Of a stretch of 38,727 nt of DNA, positions 17,831 to 28,607 are shown piece by piece. The position numbers were made by a program, and so were the translations under genes. The stretch's first letter is position 1; each line of letters opens with the position of its first letter. The notes under the pieces are model-generated. The model did not search any database. It saw only the letters and a program-made list of their open reading frames with translations, and had not been told where the DNA came from. The stretch is from Candidatus Moranbacteria bacterium CG_4_9_14_3_um_filter_44_28. Its GTDB lineage: Bacteria > Patescibacteriota > Minisyncoccia > Moranbacterales > UBA11712. The DNA lies in assembly GCA_002790655.1 (NCBI GenBank), contig PFVO01000007.1, forward strand, positions 1-38,727. Reading direction: 5' to 3'.

Positions 17831-17977
17831 TTTTAATCCTCCTTGTGTAATATTTTTAAGGCTGATTTACATTTTTACATTTGAGCCGTTGCTCATTATC
17901 CCTATTTATGCACAAAAAAACAGGCTTGTCAACCCAAAAAAATTTTTCTATTTTCTTTCTCCTATTTTATATGAATA

Positions 17978-18421
17978 TTATTCCCCAATTATTTGCAGTG
18001 CGATTTGGCGCGAGCGGGCGTTGTCGAGTTCCACCGCGAAAATTCTCTGCCATTTTCCAAGCTGCAAATCGCCTTTCATGATATTCAAATAGCAGCTCGT
18101 TGGCAGAAACGTCGCTTTGCAATGAGCATGTCCGTTGGCGCATTCGTCGCCGCACATATTTACCGTGCGGATGTCAAAATTATCATGCATATATTTCGTT
18201 GTTCGAGGAGCGACTTTTTCCAGAACTTTCTTGATATCCGAAATCAAAAGCGGTTCCGCTTCTTGAACTAAAACTGCCATCGTCGTGTGGAGACTTTGAA
18301 TATTTATTACACCTCTCTTTATTCCGGCTTTTTTCAATTTTGCCTTGATTTTGTCCGTGATGTCGATGAAATCCAATGTCGTCGCGGTTTTAAGCCTGAT
18401 AATGTGATTGATAAGCTTCAT
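17978..18421 (-). CDS. YjbQ/UPF0047 family protein
   Basis: GVINIQSLHTTMAVLVQEAEPLLISDI... NGHAHCKATFLPTSCYLNIMKGDLQLGKWQRIFAVELDNARSRQI. Confidence 0.93.
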   Translation of the reverse strand: MKLINHIIRLKTATTLDFIDITDKIKAKLKKAGIKRGVINIQSLHTTMAVLVQEAEPLLISDIKKVLEKVAPRTTKYMHDNFDIRTVNMCGDECANGHAHCKATFLPTSCYLNIMKGDLQLGKWQRIFAVELDNARSRQIALQIIGE

Positions 18422-18511
18422 AGATTTAACTAAAACTTAATCTAACATTTTATGCCCAATAATACAAGAGGCAAAATATCTGATACTTAAGGCGAAATAT
18501 AATATACGAAA

Positions 18512-18907
18512 TTAAAATCTTGCTTCTTTATCAATGGTCATTCTCTTCTTAAGCGACCGGCCGCCGCGGCGCTGAAGCGTGATGATGCGATCTTTGTCGT
18601 GGTGGATTTGGTTTTCCAGCTCTTCATAAACGCTGTCAATCGAGCCCTCAATGAATTCGGTTGTGTCTTCCCCACGATAATCCTGATAGGGCGTGTGAAA
18701 CATCACCTCCACCCGAAATTTCCCCTTTTTGTCAAGATTAATTTCCACCTCCACTGAAATCACCGCGTCTTCGCTAAAAGATTTGAAAAATTTTCCCAAT
18801 TTTTCGATTTTTTCAGTGACATAATTCTTTGTTCGTTCATCAATTCTTACCTCCTTGAATAGAAAACGAATGTTCACAATTTCTTTATGTAAAAACTTAA
18901 TCCCCAA
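18512..18907 (-). CDS. hpf: Ribosome hibernation-promoting factor, HPF/YfiA family
   Basis: VTEKIEKLGKFFKSFSEDAVISVEVEINLDKKGKFRVEVMFHTPYQDYRGEDTTEFIEGSIDSVYEELENQIHHDKDR. Confidence 0.88.
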   Translation of the reverse strand: MGIKFLHKEIVNIRFLFKEVRIDERTKNYVTEKIEKLGKFFKSFSEDAVISVEVEINLDKKGKFRVEVMFHTPYQDYRGEDTTEFIEGSIDSVYEELENQIHHDKDRIITLQRRGGRSLKKRMTIDKEARF

Positions 18908-18943
18908 AATATTTTTTCTATTTTATATCTACTATTTTATATG

Positions 18944-21274
18944 TTACCTTATTTCTCCTTCTTCCCCTACTTGATCCAGCTTCACCGACAAAACTCTTGA
19001 AACCCCGTCAGTACTCATTGTAACGCCATACAAAACCGAGGCCTGGCGCATTGTTTCCCGGTTGTGGGTGATGAGGACAAACTGGGTCTCGTGCGAGAAC
19101 TCCTGCAAAATTCTTCCGAAGCGCCGGGAATTAGCCTCGTCGAGCGCCGTTTCAATCTCATCCAGAATCGCAAAGGGCGGAGGACTATTGGCAATAATGG
19201 CAAACAATAATGCCTGCGACGTCAAAGCCCTTTCCCCGCCCGAGAGTATATTGAGCCCGGAAATTCTCTTCCCGGGAGGGCAGACTTTGATTTCAATTCC
19301 AACTTCCTTCGGCCCCTCCTCTTCCTCCGCTGCTTCTTCATCCATATTTTCCGCACTATCCGCCTCATCCGCTTTTTCTCCGCTAATATCCTTGATATTT
19401 CTCCTCATTTCGATTTTCGTTTTCACGAGCTCCGCACTCCCTCCCCCGAATATTATTTTGAAATACTTCGAAAATTCAGAATCCACTTTTTTGAAAGTTT
19501 CCTCGAAGGAACCTTTTATTCTCTCATCCATTTCCTTGATGACTTCCGCAAGCGACCCAATCGCTTTTTCAAGATCTTTTGACTGGCCGGTGAGAAAATC
19601 ATACCTTTTTTGAGTTTCTTCGTATTCTTCAATAATCAGCGGGTCAATCGCCCCGATCTGTTCAGAAAGGGTTTTCAGCCTTCCGATATCCCGCTCGTAT
19701 TTCGGAGCATCGAGTGTTTCCGGAACAGCTCCTTTTGAAAGCAATTCATCAGGTTCATGAACACCCAAATCCTGTTTTATTTTTTCCTTCAAATCTTCTT
19801 CCCGAACTTCTACTTTTGCAAGCCGTATCCGAATTTCATTAATCTTTTCCCGAATCATTGAGACCTCGTGCCGTTTTTTTCGGAGTTCCCCCTCAAGTTC
19901 AAAATAGTGCCTGCGCGATTCCCTGTCATGGGAAATGAGCTCTTCCATTTTCTTCTTGCTCGCGTCAGCTTCACTTTTGAGCCTGGCCAATGATCCGGCA
20001 AATTCTCTTTTTCTTTCTTCAAGCTCGCCTGTGACTCGGAGATCGACCACATTCTCCATTTCTTTTTTTTTCTCTTCCTTTTTCTTCCCTTCTGAAACCT
20101 CCCGATAAAGCGACTGAAGCTCTTCGCCAACTGCCAGAAAATTTTGCTTAAAACGTATAATGTCTTCCAGATTTTTTACTCTTTCAATCTCTTCCCCCAA
20201 ATTTTTATACCTCGCCTGGATTTTACCGATTTTCCCCCTGACATAAGGAAAATCAACCGGTATTTCGCTTATCAATAAAAAATTTTTCGATTTTTCCTTT
20301 TCAATTTCAATTTTTGCGCCAATGATGGCCAGTTCTTTTTCCACCTGGTTGATTTTCTCAAAAATTTCTTGTCTTTCTCGTTCAAGAATGTCTCTTTTAT
20401 TCTCAAAGTCGATGCTGGTTTTGCCCTCTTTTTGAATTTTCGCCTCAAGCTCGTCAATTTTCCTCTGAATTTTTATTTCTTCCCGCCCCGCTTCTTCTTT
20501 CTCCTCGTGTATGCTTTCTTTTTCGGTTTTCGTTTTTTTCCAGAGAAATCCAAAGAATTCCTCTTGTTTTTGACGAAGTTCACGCACCACATCTTTGCCT
20601 TTCTTGGCTTTTTCCGACTGGCGCTTAAGCACCCGGAGGTGCGGACTTATCTCTTTTACAAGATCAGCGACTCGCGCCAGATTCTGGCGGGTTGATTCAA
20701 GTTTTCTTATGGAACGCTCTTTTTTTAGCTGATAGGGCTTCACACCGGCCGCTTCTTCAAGAATGATTCTTCTTTCAACCGGCGTCGCGTTGAGAACCGC
20801 ATCGGCCATTCCCTGATTAATAATGCAATAGCTTCTTTGACCAACGCCGGCCTTGGCAAGAAGATCAATAATGTCAATAAGACGAACTCTGCTTTTGTTG
20901 ACATAATACTCACCCTCGCCGCTCCGATAAACTTTTCTGGTGATAATCACTTCTTCAAATTCAATTGGGATTCTTTTGTCGGAATTGTCAAGAAAAAGCG
21001 AAACCTTGGCGCTTCCCAACTGCGATTTTTTACCGGAACCGGCGAAAATCACGTCTTCTGATTTTTTTCCGCGAATATTTTTGAGCGACTGCTCGCCCAT
21101 TGTCCAGCGCACCGCGTCAGCGATATTCGATTTCCCGCTCCCGTTGGGGCCTACAATGGCCGTGATTCCGCATTTTTTTCCATTTTTCGCGAGACTGCAG
21201 GAAGGCAAAAAATCCAAGACGGTCTTGGTTGCAAAAGACTTAAAACCAGATAATTCTATCCTTTTTAGATACAT
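18944..21274 (-). CDS. smc: SMC family chromosome segregation ATPase, short (776 aa) and apparently lacking the hinge domain
   Basis: N-head MYLKRIELSGFKSFA...VGPNGSGKSNIADAVRWTMGEQ; C-head LSGGERALTSQALLFAIIANSPPPFAILDEIETALDEANSRRF; coiled coil with no hinge-like globular region. Confidence 0.93.
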   Translation of the reverse strand: MYLKRIELSGFKSFATKTVLDFLPSCSLAKNGKKCGITAIVGPNGSGKSNIADAVRWTMGEQSLKNIRGKKSEDVIFAGSGKKSQLGSAKVSLFLDNSDKRIPIEFEEVIITRKVYRSGEGEYYVNKSRVRLIDIIDLLAKAGVGQRSYCIINQGMADAVLNATPVERRIILEEAAGVKPYQLKKERSIRKLESTRQNLARVADLVKEISPHLRVLKRQSEKAKKGKDVVRELRQKQEEFFGFLWKKTKTEKESIHEEKEEAGREEIKIQRKIDELEAKIQKEGKTSIDFENKRDILERERQEIFEKINQVEKELAIIGAKIEIEKEKSKNFLLISEIPVDFPYVRGKIGKIQARYKNLGEEIERVKNLEDIIRFKQNFLAVGEELQSLYREVSEGKKKEEKKKEMENVVDLRVTGELEERKREFAGSLARLKSEADASKKKMEELISHDRESRRHYFELEGELRKKRHEVSMIREKINEIRIRLAKVEVREEDLKEKIKQDLGVHEPDELLSKGAVPETLDAPKYERDIGRLKTLSEQIGAIDPLIIEEYEETQKRYDFLTGQSKDLEKAIGSLAEVIKEMDERIKGSFEETFKKVDSEFSKYFKIIFGGGSAELVKTKIEMRRNIKDISGEKADEADSAENMDEEAAEEEEGPKEVGIEIKVCPPGKRISGLNILSGGERALTSQALLFAIIANSPPPFAILDEIETALDEANSRRFGRILQEFSHETQFVLITHNRETMRQASVLYGVTMSTDGVSRVLSVKLDQVGEEGEIR

Positions 21275-21286
21275 TTTTGTTTTTCT

Positions 21287-21979
21287 TCACCAATCCTTTA
21301 CTTCAAGAGCGTTTCTCGCCGCTTCTCTCTGCGCCTGCTGTTTTGAAACTCCTTCTCCCTGCGCCACTTCCTCGTCTTCAAGATAAACCCCGACAATAAA
21401 TTTTTTGTCGTGGTCGGGACCCGATTCGGAAAGAACCCGGTAATTCGGAGTGATTCCCACCCGGGCTTGGGCTTCTTCCTGAAAGTTGGATTTCGGGTCA
21501 ATATAGAGTTTGCTTTTTATAACCTCGTCAAGATGAATCAAGACACTTTCTGAAATAAATTTCTTCGCGGCTCCGTAACCTTTGTCAAGATAAACCGCGC
21601 CAATTATCGCTTCGAGCGCGTTCGCCAAAAGATAATCCCTTGCCCGTCCGGTATCTTTGGCTTCTCCCCGGCTCATAAGAAGAAAATTTTCCACCCTCAG
21701 CCCGCGGGAAACATTTGAGAGCATGTCCTTGTTCACCAGCGCCGCCCGCCAGTTGGTAAGTTCTCCTTCCGGGTTGGGAAAATTTTGATATAAATGCTCC
21801 GTCACCACCAGCTCTAAAACCGCGTCTCCAAAAAATTCAAGGCGCTCATTATGATCCAACTTATAGCTCCTATTCTCATTCAGATACGACCGATGCGTGA
21901 CGGCAGTCCGAAGCAGATCGAGATTTTTGAATTTTACTTTTGTTTTCTTTTCCAGATCTTCGATGTTTTTTACAGCCAT
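21287..21979 (-). CDS. rnc: Ribonuclease III
   Basis: HNERLEFFGDAVLELVVTEHLY, dsRBD at C-terminus. Confidence 0.97.
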   Translation of the reverse strand: MAVKNIEDLEKKTKVKFKNLDLLRTAVTHRSYLNENRSYKLDHNERLEFFGDAVLELVVTEHLYQNFPNPEGELTNWRAALVNKDMLSNVSRGLRVENFLLMSRGEAKDTGRARDYLLANALEAIIGAVYLDKGYGAAKKFISESVLIHLDEVIKSKLYIDPKSNFQEEAQARVGITPNYRVLSESGPDHDKKFIVGVYLEDEEVAQGEGVSKQQAQREAARNALEVKDW

Positions 21980-21984
21980 ACCCT

Positions 21985-22100
21985 TTCAAATCCCAAGCTC
22001 AAAGCTCAAATGTCAAATCAAGATCAAAATCCAAAATCTAAATTTGATATTTAGTTATTTGGATTTGATTTGAAATTTGGATTTTGAAATTTGGATTTAT
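21985..22100. repeat. AT-rich intergenic inverted repeat (CAAATCC/GGATTTG type)
   Basis: CAAATCAAGATCAAAATCCAAAATCTAAATTTGATATTTAG...GGATTTGATTTGAAATTTGGATTTTGAAATTTGGATTT. Confidence 0.6.
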
Positions 22101-22105
22101 AAAAA

Positions 22106-22594
22106 TTATTTATTAGCTTCAGTTTTATTATTTTCTTTGCCATCTTCCTTCTCCTTCTCGTCATTCTTCATTGGTTCTCCCATCTCGCGGTAAATTGTCC
22201 CCAAAACCCCGTTTACGAATCTCCCTGAAGATTCCCCGCCGTAAGTCTTGGCCAGTTCAATCGCCTCATTGATGGCCACCTTCGGCGGAACTTCTTCGTA
22301 ATTCCCAAACACAAGCTCAAAAATCCCAAGTCTCAAGACATTTCGGTCAACTACTGTCACTTGTTCCAGCGGCCATTCCGGCGCGCATTTTTCAATAAGT
22401 TTGTCGATTTTCCCCTGATTTTTGAGAACTCCCTGAATAAGATAGTGAATAAAAGAAGCGTCCTCCACGCCGGGGCCGAATTCTTCGATATTGTGTTTTA
22501 CTATATTCTCAACCAGATTTTTCTTCCTGCCCCGAAAATCCCACTCGTAGAGGCACTGCATGGCGACGGAACGGAGAAGATGTCGGTTGGCCAT
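22106..22594 (-). CDS. nusB: Transcription antitermination protein NusB (likely start 22594; the upstream ORF extension lies in repeat R)
   Basis: [70 protein letters not shown]. Confidence 0.95.
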   Translation of the reverse strand: MANRHLLRSVAMQCLYEWDFRGRKKNLVENIVKHNIEEFGPGVEDASFIHYLIQGVLKNQGKIDKLIEKCAPEWPLEQVTVVDRNVLRLGIFELVFGNYEEVPPKVAINEAIELAKTYGGESSGRFVNGVLGTIYREMGEPMKNDEKEKEDGKENNKTEANK

Positions 22595-22613
22595 TTTTTC
22601 TGTTGTCATTCCG

Positions 22614-22740
22614 ACCAAGTTCCGACTTATCGGAACGCGCGGAGGAATCTTCGTACATACGCAATGGATTAGCCATTAGATTACGCACGCAGATCCCTCG
22701 GCTGCATCCCGATAAAATCGGGATTCCGCTCGGGATGACA
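22614..22740. repeat. Bipartite palindromic repeat family R, copy 5, palindromes nested in both arms
   Basis: TGTCATTCCGACCAA[GTTCCGACTTATCGGAAC]GCGCGGAGGAATCTTCG...AGATCCCTCGGCTGC[ATCCCGATAAAATCGGGAT]TCCGCTCGGGATGACA. Confidence 0.88.
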
Positions 22741-22748
22741 ATTAAGTT

Positions 22749-23936
22749 TTATTTAAAAATAATCTTGCTAAAATGCAATTTCCCAACTTTTATTACTTTG
22801 TTATTATAATCCTTTTTGTTTAATTCAAATTTATAATCAATTATTTTTTCCCCGTCCACCGAAACTCCACCCTGCTCTATTTTTCTCCTCGCATCGCCAA
22901 TACTTGTTGCCATCCTCGCTTTTACTATAAATTCTGTAAGTTTAATCCGAGTCGAAGCAATCTTTATGGATTTAATTTTATCCGGCAGTTCTTTTTTTTG
23001 AACAGTCTTCACAAAATAATCCTGCGCCTTCTTCGCCTCTTTTTCCCCGTGATAAATTTTCACAATTTCGTATGCCAGACGCATTTTTGTATCCCGCGGG
23101 TTGGATTTTCTTGCTTTTCTGTAATCCAAATCCGTCGCGAGTTCAAAGTATTCTTTCATCGCCGTGTCCGGAATGGACATAATTTTCCCGTAGATTTGGT
23201 CGGCGCTTTCGGTGATGCCAACGTAGTTGTCAAGAGACTTGCTCATTTTCTCCTTTCCGTCCGTTCCGACCATAATTTTTATAATGACCATACACTGCGG
23301 GTCCTGGCCGAACTTTTGCTGATAGTGGCGCCCGAAAAGTTCGTTAAATTTTTGATCGCTTCCCAGAAGAACCACATCCGCTTTGAGTTTCACGCTATCG
23401 TAGCCCTGCATAATTGGATACACCAGTTCGTGAAGACCTATATCCCTTCCGGATTTCATGCGCCTCTGAAACATATCCCGCTCCAAAATCCGCGCCGCAG
23501 TTGTCATTGTCATGAGACGCAGAAATTCATAAAAACTCATCCTCGAAAACCACTGGGAATTGTATTTTATTTCCAATAAATTTTTGTCAGTTTTCAAAAT
23601 TTTCGAGGCTTGTTTGACGTAGGTCGCCGCGTTTTTTTTGATTTGGGCATCGCTCATCATCGGCCGGGTTTTGTCCTGACCTGTCGGATCTCCAACTTTT
23701 GAGGTCGCATCGCCAATGAGAAAAACGACCTTATGCCCCAAATCCTGAAACTCTCTCATCTTGCGAAGCGCCACCGCGTGCCCCAAATGCAAATCCGGAC
23801 GGGTCGGATCCGCGCCGAATTTCACTATCAATTTTTTCCCTAAGCTAAGCTTCTTCTCTAACTCTTTTCGGCCGATAACCTCTTCGACTCCGCCTTCGGA
23901 AAGAAGCTTTTTGATTTTTTCTTTGTTGGATTTCAC
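22749..23936 (-). CDS. tyrS: Tyrosyl-tRNA synthetase with C-terminal S4 domain
   Basis: KFGADPTRPDLHLGHAVALRKM (HIGH), GKEKMSKSLDNYVG (KMSKS), S4 tail. Confidence 0.96.
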   Translation of the reverse strand: MKSNKEKIKKLLSEGGVEEVIGRKELEKKLSLGKKLIVKFGADPTRPDLHLGHAVALRKMREFQDLGHKVVFLIGDATSKVGDPTGQDKTRPMMSDAQIKKNAATYVKQASKILKTDKNLLEIKYNSQWFSRMSFYEFLRLMTMTTAARILERDMFQRRMKSGRDIGLHELVYPIMQGYDSVKLKADVVLLGSDQKFNELFGRHYQQKFGQDPQCMVIIKIMVGTDGKEKMSKSLDNYVGITESADQIYGKIMSIPDTAMKEYFELATDLDYRKARKSNPRDTKMRLAYEIVKIYHGEKEAKKAQDYFVKTVQKKELPDKIKSIKIASTRIKLTEFIVKARMATSIGDARRKIEQGGVSVDGEKIIDYKFELNKKDYNNKVIKVGKLHFSKIIFK

Positions 23937-24012
23937 AATAAAAATACTACCACTTTTCTAGCCAAATTGCAAAAATTATGTGGTAAATTCCAAATCTCCC
24001 GCGTGATTTTGA

Positions 24013-24822
24013 TTATCTTGAAATTTTTTTCTTGAGCGCCTGGGAAATCTGCGCCTGCCGGGCGTCAATCCATAAAGTATCAAGGTCAACAATATAGTAG
24101 CTCCCTATTTTGCTTTCGAGCGTCAGGGAATTGCCGACGGTGTACTTCACTTCGTGATAGATCGTGAAATATTCCGTATGCCAGTGGCCGGCAAGAACCA
24201 GTTTTGCTTTTCCCTCTTCACTAAACCAGTTTTCCGTCTCCCGGTATCTCTTGTAGACCGATGAGAGATCTTTTTTGTTAAAAATAGGATAGTGCATCAC
24301 GGCGAGTACCGGTCTGTCGGTTTTTTCCAGTAAATCTTCCAGCCACTCCGCCTGATTCGAATCCATGCCTCCTTCTCTGACCGCGCATCTCTGGGAATTG
24401 TCAAGGGCGATTATTCTCCAGCCGTAGCGGTCGAGATAATAATAGCTCTTTTTTTGCTTCATGTATTTTTTTATCGTTTTTTCCCGATCATGATTTCCTC
24501 TTGCGAGAATCATCTCCATCCCCCTTGCTCTGATTATTGACCTTATCCTTTTTACGTATCTTACTTCCCGGCTGTGGTCTGTTATGTCGCCGGAAATAAC
24601 GATAATTTCAATTCCTTCATTTTTCATTTCCGTCAGAGCTTGAGCCAGATATTGCTTATAATAACGGGGGTAGAAAATATTCGTCGCGCTTTTCTTTTTT
24701 TTCTTCGCGCTCCCGGCGTGAATGTCGGTTATCCAGCCGATTTTCTGGGCGAATACGAGATTAGGCAGCAGAAAAACCAGCGTCAGTAAAACAAAAATTG
24801 TCGCAAATTTCTTGAATTTCAT
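24013..24822 (-). CDS. Exported metallophosphoesterase
   Basis: Signal peptide; TDIHAG, ISGDITDHS, ARGNHDREK, VMHYPIF, LAGHWHTEY. Confidence 0.9.
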   Translation of the reverse strand: MKFKKFATIFVLLTLVFLLPNLVFAQKIGWITDIHAGSAKKKKKSATNIFYPRYYKQYLAQALTEMKNEGIEIIVISGDITDHSREVRYVKRIRSIIRARGMEMILARGNHDREKTIKKYMKQKKSYYYLDRYGWRIIALDNSQRCAVREGGMDSNQAEWLEDLLEKTDRPVLAVMHYPIFNKKDLSSVYKRYRETENWFSEEGKAKLVLAGHWHTEYFTIYHEVKYTVGNSLTLESKIGSYYIVDLDTLWIDARQAQISQALKKKISR

Positions 24823-24945
24823 TTTTACTCAATAAATCTATCTGGGATCTTGAAGTCCAGATTTTACTTCCTACAGCATTTCTTAATAATTGCTAGTGAG
24901 CCCGCAAGCGAAAGCTTGCTTTCATTTGGGACGAATGACGCAATT

Positions 24946-27627
24946 TCAAGCGCCGCAACAGCGCTTATATTTTTTCCCACTCCCACACGGGCAAGGGTCG
25001 TTTCGTCCAATTTCTGTTTTGTTTCGGATAGTCTGTCCGCTGGATGGGATGGATTTTCCTTCCGAAGCGTCTTTTGCCGCGCCCGCCAACAACGCTTCGC
25101 GTAGCGATGCGGGCTGGCCGAATTGAGCCGGTTGTTCTTCCGCGCCTTGATATTTCGCCTCTTCGAGAATGTTTTTTTGCGGCGCGGGCTCTTCACGCAC
25201 GACTCCAATCTTAAATATCGTATTGATGACCGCCGAGCGGATATTGGCCATCAGATTTTGAAACAGCAAATAGGCTTCCTTTTTGTATTCCACCAGCGGG
25301 TCGCGCTGGCCATAGCCGCGAAGCCCGATTCCTTCGCGAAGATAATCAATATCATCCAAATGATTCATCCAAAAAGTGTCAATGGAGCGAAGATACATCG
25401 CGCGCTCAATCTGGCGCATAATTTCGGGAGTGATTTCCTGCTCCTTTTTTCCGTAGCTTTCTTTTGCCAAACCTTTTAAAAATTCAACGAGCGCCGAAAT
25501 TTTTTGGGCGTCGTTGGCGTGATTCTTTGATTGCCTGATTTCCAGCAATTTTTTGAACGATTCTTCGCTCACTGGAAAAATCTGGTTTAAATTCTCCTTG
25601 ATTTCACCAGCGTTCCAGTCTTCAATATGCCCCGCAGTATGAAGTCCGACAACCTGTTCAATTTCTTCTTCAATCATCTGAATGATATCGTCTTTGATTG
25701 ATTCTTTTGTTAGAATTTCTTTGCGCCTTTTGTAAATCACTTCCCGCTGTTTGTTCATCACGTCATCGTATTCAAGAACATGCTTTCGGATGTCAAAGTT
25801 AAATCCTTCAATTTTAGCTTGAGCTGACTCGATTGATTTTGAAATAATTTTGTTTTCAATCGGCTGGTCCTCGGGAAGCCCGAGCCGATCCATAATATTT
25901 TTCACCCGGTCGCCCCCAAAGCGCCGCATCAGCTCGTCCTCGAGCGACACAAAAAACTGGGACGATCCCGGATCGCCCTGCCGGCCGGAACGCCCCCGAA
26001 GCTGATTGTCAATGCGGCGCGCCTCGTGACGCTCCGTTCCAAGAATGTGCAGGCCGCCCAGCTCAACGACGCCCTCGCCGAGCTTGATGTCCGTTCCGCG
26101 CCCGGCCATATTCGTCGCGATTGTCACCGCACCGTGTTCACCGGCCTTGGCGATTATCAAGGCTTCCCGTTCATGATTTTTGGCATTTAGCACTTCATGC
26201 TGGACACTTTCGCGCGCGAGCATTTCTGACAAAATTTCCGATTTTTCAATGGCGATTGTTCCAACCAAAACCGGCTGGCCTTTTTCGTGACGACGCTTTA
26301 TTTCCCCAATCACCGCTTTGAATTTCCCCGTCTCTGTTTTATAAACCATATCAGGCAAATCTTTCCGAATCATCGGAACGTTGGTCGGAATCGGAACCAC
26401 ATCAAGATTATAGACTTTGGCAAACTCCTCGGCGGAAGTCAGCGCCGTCCCGGTCATGCCGGCCAGTTTGGCGTACATGCGGAAATAATTCTGAAAAGTG
26501 ATGGTGGCCAGCGTCCGGCTTTCGCGCTGCACTTCGACATTTTCCTTAGCCTCAATGGCTTGATGGAGACCTTCAGAATAGCGCCGGCCGGGCATCAAGC
26601 GCCCGGTAAAATCATCAACGATAATTACCTGCCCGTCGCGGACGACGTAATCCCGATCGCGCTTGAAAAGAATATTAGCTTTCAAGGCTTGTTCAAGTTG
26701 GTGGACATAGGTGATTGTTCCGGCAGTATAGATATTTCCCACGCCCAGCATCTCCTCAACCCTGGCAATTCCTTTTTCGGTGAGAGTCACCGCCCGCATT
26801 TTGTGATCAACGGTGAAATCGTCATTTTCTTTGAGTCGCAGGACGATTTGGGCAAAGCGCCGGTAAAGCTTTGTTGATTCGGTGTCCGGCGCGCTGATGA
26901 TAAGCGGCGTGCGAGCCTCATCAATGAGAATCGAGTCCACTTCGTCAACGATGGCATAATTCAACTCACGTTGCACCATTTGGCCAAGACTTTGCACCAT
27001 ATTATCCCGCAAATAATCAAAACCGAATTCATTGTTCGTGCCATACGTAATATCCGCCGCGTAAGCCTCGCGCCGCGAAACAGGCCGCAAATTTTCCATT
27101 TCCACGCTTACTTCATCGCTATCCTCAATTTTCGGCTCATATATAAAAGACGCATCGTGCTGAATACACCCCGTTGAAAGTCCAAGAAAATGATAAATCG
27201 GTCCCATCCAGTTGGTGTCACGTTTGGCCAAGTAATCGTTGACGGTAATAACATGAACGCCTTTTCCCTCAAGCGCGTTGAGATAAACCGCCGTCGTCGC
27301 CGTATGGGTTTTTCCTTCCCCCGTTTTCATCTCGGCGATTTTACCCTCGTGAAGAGTGATTCCACCCATGAACTGCACGTCGAATAACCTTTTCCCGTCC
27401 ACCCTTTTCACCGCCTCGCGGACTACGGCAAAAGTTTCAGGGAAAATATCATCCGTTTTTTCCCCTTTTTCAAGCCTTTTTCTGAACTCGTCAGTTTTGG
27501 CTTTCAGTTCTTCGTCGGACAACTTGCTGATAACCGATTCGAAATTATTGATTTTACCAACAATCGGCTTGAGTTTGTTCACTTGTCTTTCGGCCCCGCC
27601 GAAAAGGCGTTTTAGAATCATAATCAT
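24946..27627 (-). CDS. secA: Preprotein translocase ATPase SecA with C-terminal SEC-C zinc motif
   Basis: [68 protein letters not shown]. Confidence 0.98.
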   Translation of the reverse strand: MIMILKRLFGGAERQVNKLKPIVGKINNFESVISKLSDEELKAKTDEFRKRLEKGEKTDDIFPETFAVVREAVKRVDGKRLFDVQFMGGITLHEGKIAEMKTGEGKTHTATTAVYLNALEGKGVHVITVNDYLAKRDTNWMGPIYHFLGLSTGCIQHDASFIYEPKIEDSDEVSVEMENLRPVSRREAYAADITYGTNNEFGFDYLRDNMVQSLGQMVQRELNYAIVDEVDSILIDEARTPLIISAPDTESTKLYRRFAQIVLRLKENDDFTVDHKMRAVTLTEKGIARVEEMLGVGNIYTAGTITYVHQLEQALKANILFKRDRDYVVRDGQVIIVDDFTGRLMPGRRYSEGLHQAIEAKENVEVQRESRTLATITFQNYFRMYAKLAGMTGTALTSAEEFAKVYNLDVVPIPTNVPMIRKDLPDMVYKTETGKFKAVIGEIKRRHEKGQPVLVGTIAIEKSEILSEMLARESVQHEVLNAKNHEREALIIAKAGEHGAVTIATNMAGRGTDIKLGEGVVELGGLHILGTERHEARRIDNQLRGRSGRQGDPGSSQFFVSLEDELMRRFGGDRVKNIMDRLGLPEDQPIENKIISKSIESAQAKIEGFNFDIRKHVLEYDDVMNKQREVIYKRRKEILTKESIKDDIIQMIEEEIEQVVGLHTAGHIEDWNAGEIKENLNQIFPVSEESFKKLLEIRQSKNHANDAQKISALVEFLKGLAKESYGKKEQEITPEIMRQIERAMYLRSIDTFWMNHLDDIDYLREGIGLRGYGQRDPLVEYKKEAYLLFQNLMANIRSAVINTIFKIGVVREEPAPQKNILEEAKYQGAEEQPAQFGQPASLREALLAGAAKDASEGKSIPSSGQTIRNKTEIGRNDPCPCGSGKKYKRCCGA

Positions 27628-27718
27628 GGTTTTTCACACTTTTCAATGTTAGCTGATTTAGTGAGGAAAGTAAACCTTAAAAATAAAGACAGTCCACCAA
27701 TTTACAGATGGACTGCTT

Positions 27719-27782
27719 GCCCCGTACTAATTCTATTGCAGTACCCAAAACACGCACGCACTACACAAAATTAGTGCGGGGC
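27719..27782. repeat. Inverted repeat GCCCCGTACTAATT...AATTAGTGCGGGGC upstream of secA
   Basis: 14-nt arms with one mismatch. Confidence 0.7.
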
Positions 27783-27824
27783 CCTTTGAGCCCCCAAATT
27801 TTATTTTATTTAAGCCCATTCTCT

Positions 27825-28517
27825 CTAATCGTGTTTCTCTGTAATCTCCTGCCTGATTTTTTTGAGAATCGCCGCCGCTTCGTCTTTTCCGCCCAGGCCG
27901 AAAGCCAAACCGCCGGCCAGAGCCAGCATGGCAACCAGTCCGATGAAAAGCGTATTAATAAGCGAGGAGGCGATTCCGAGCTGAATAAGCGCCGCCAGAA
28001 ACCCGAAAATCACAATCGCCCACTTCGCGACCGTCGCCAGAAGCGTCGCCGAAACAATTCCGGCCACTTTTGTGCTTCCTTTCACAACCGCGTAGACAAA
28101 ATTGGCAACTAAAAAGGCGACTGCCAAAATCACCGCCGCCACAACGACATTCGGGAGATAGAGAATGATGCTGTTTAGAAAATTGGTAACCTGCACGAGT
28201 TTCAGAATGTCGGTTGCCGCCATCAAGAAAACAAGAATCAAAAACCACTTTACAAGGCCTCCGAGAAATTTGGCGACATCGAGCTTCACACCGGCCTTTT
28301 CAAATCTGGCCTTTGTGCCGGCCTTTTCCATCACATCGTCAACTTTGATCATCTTAAAGATGTGTTCGACAACTTTCCCAAGAGCAACCGCCACAATCCA
28401 GCCGGCTACAAAAACCAAAACCGCGCCGACGAGCGCCGGCAGAAAATTGATAAACCTTTCCCAAAGATTCAAAAAAGACAAGGTTATCGCTTCCCCCCAG
28501 GTTTGCACTGATTCCAT
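27825..28517 (-). CDS. Mechanosensitive-channel-like conserved TM helix protein
   Basis: LPALVGAVLVFVAGWIVAVALGKVVEHIFKM; multi-TM; ALAGGLAFGLGGKDEAAAILKKI. Confidence 0.8.
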   Translation of the reverse strand: MESVQTWGEAITLSFLNLWERFINFLPALVGAVLVFVAGWIVAVALGKVVEHIFKMIKVDDVMEKAGTKARFEKAGVKLDVAKFLGGLVKWFLILVFLMAATDILKLVQVTNFLNSIILYLPNVVVAAVILAVAFLVANFVYAVVKGSTKVAGIVSATLLATVAKWAIVIFGFLAALIQLGIASSLINTLFIGLVAMLALAGGLAFGLGGKDEAAAILKKIRQEITEKHD

Positions 28518-28607
28518 TTAATCACCTCCTTTCGGAAATGGTTTGTATCTGCTAGAATCATTATATCAAAAAAATCATCCCCTCGCTAACTGCCTGTGGA
28601 TAACTCA

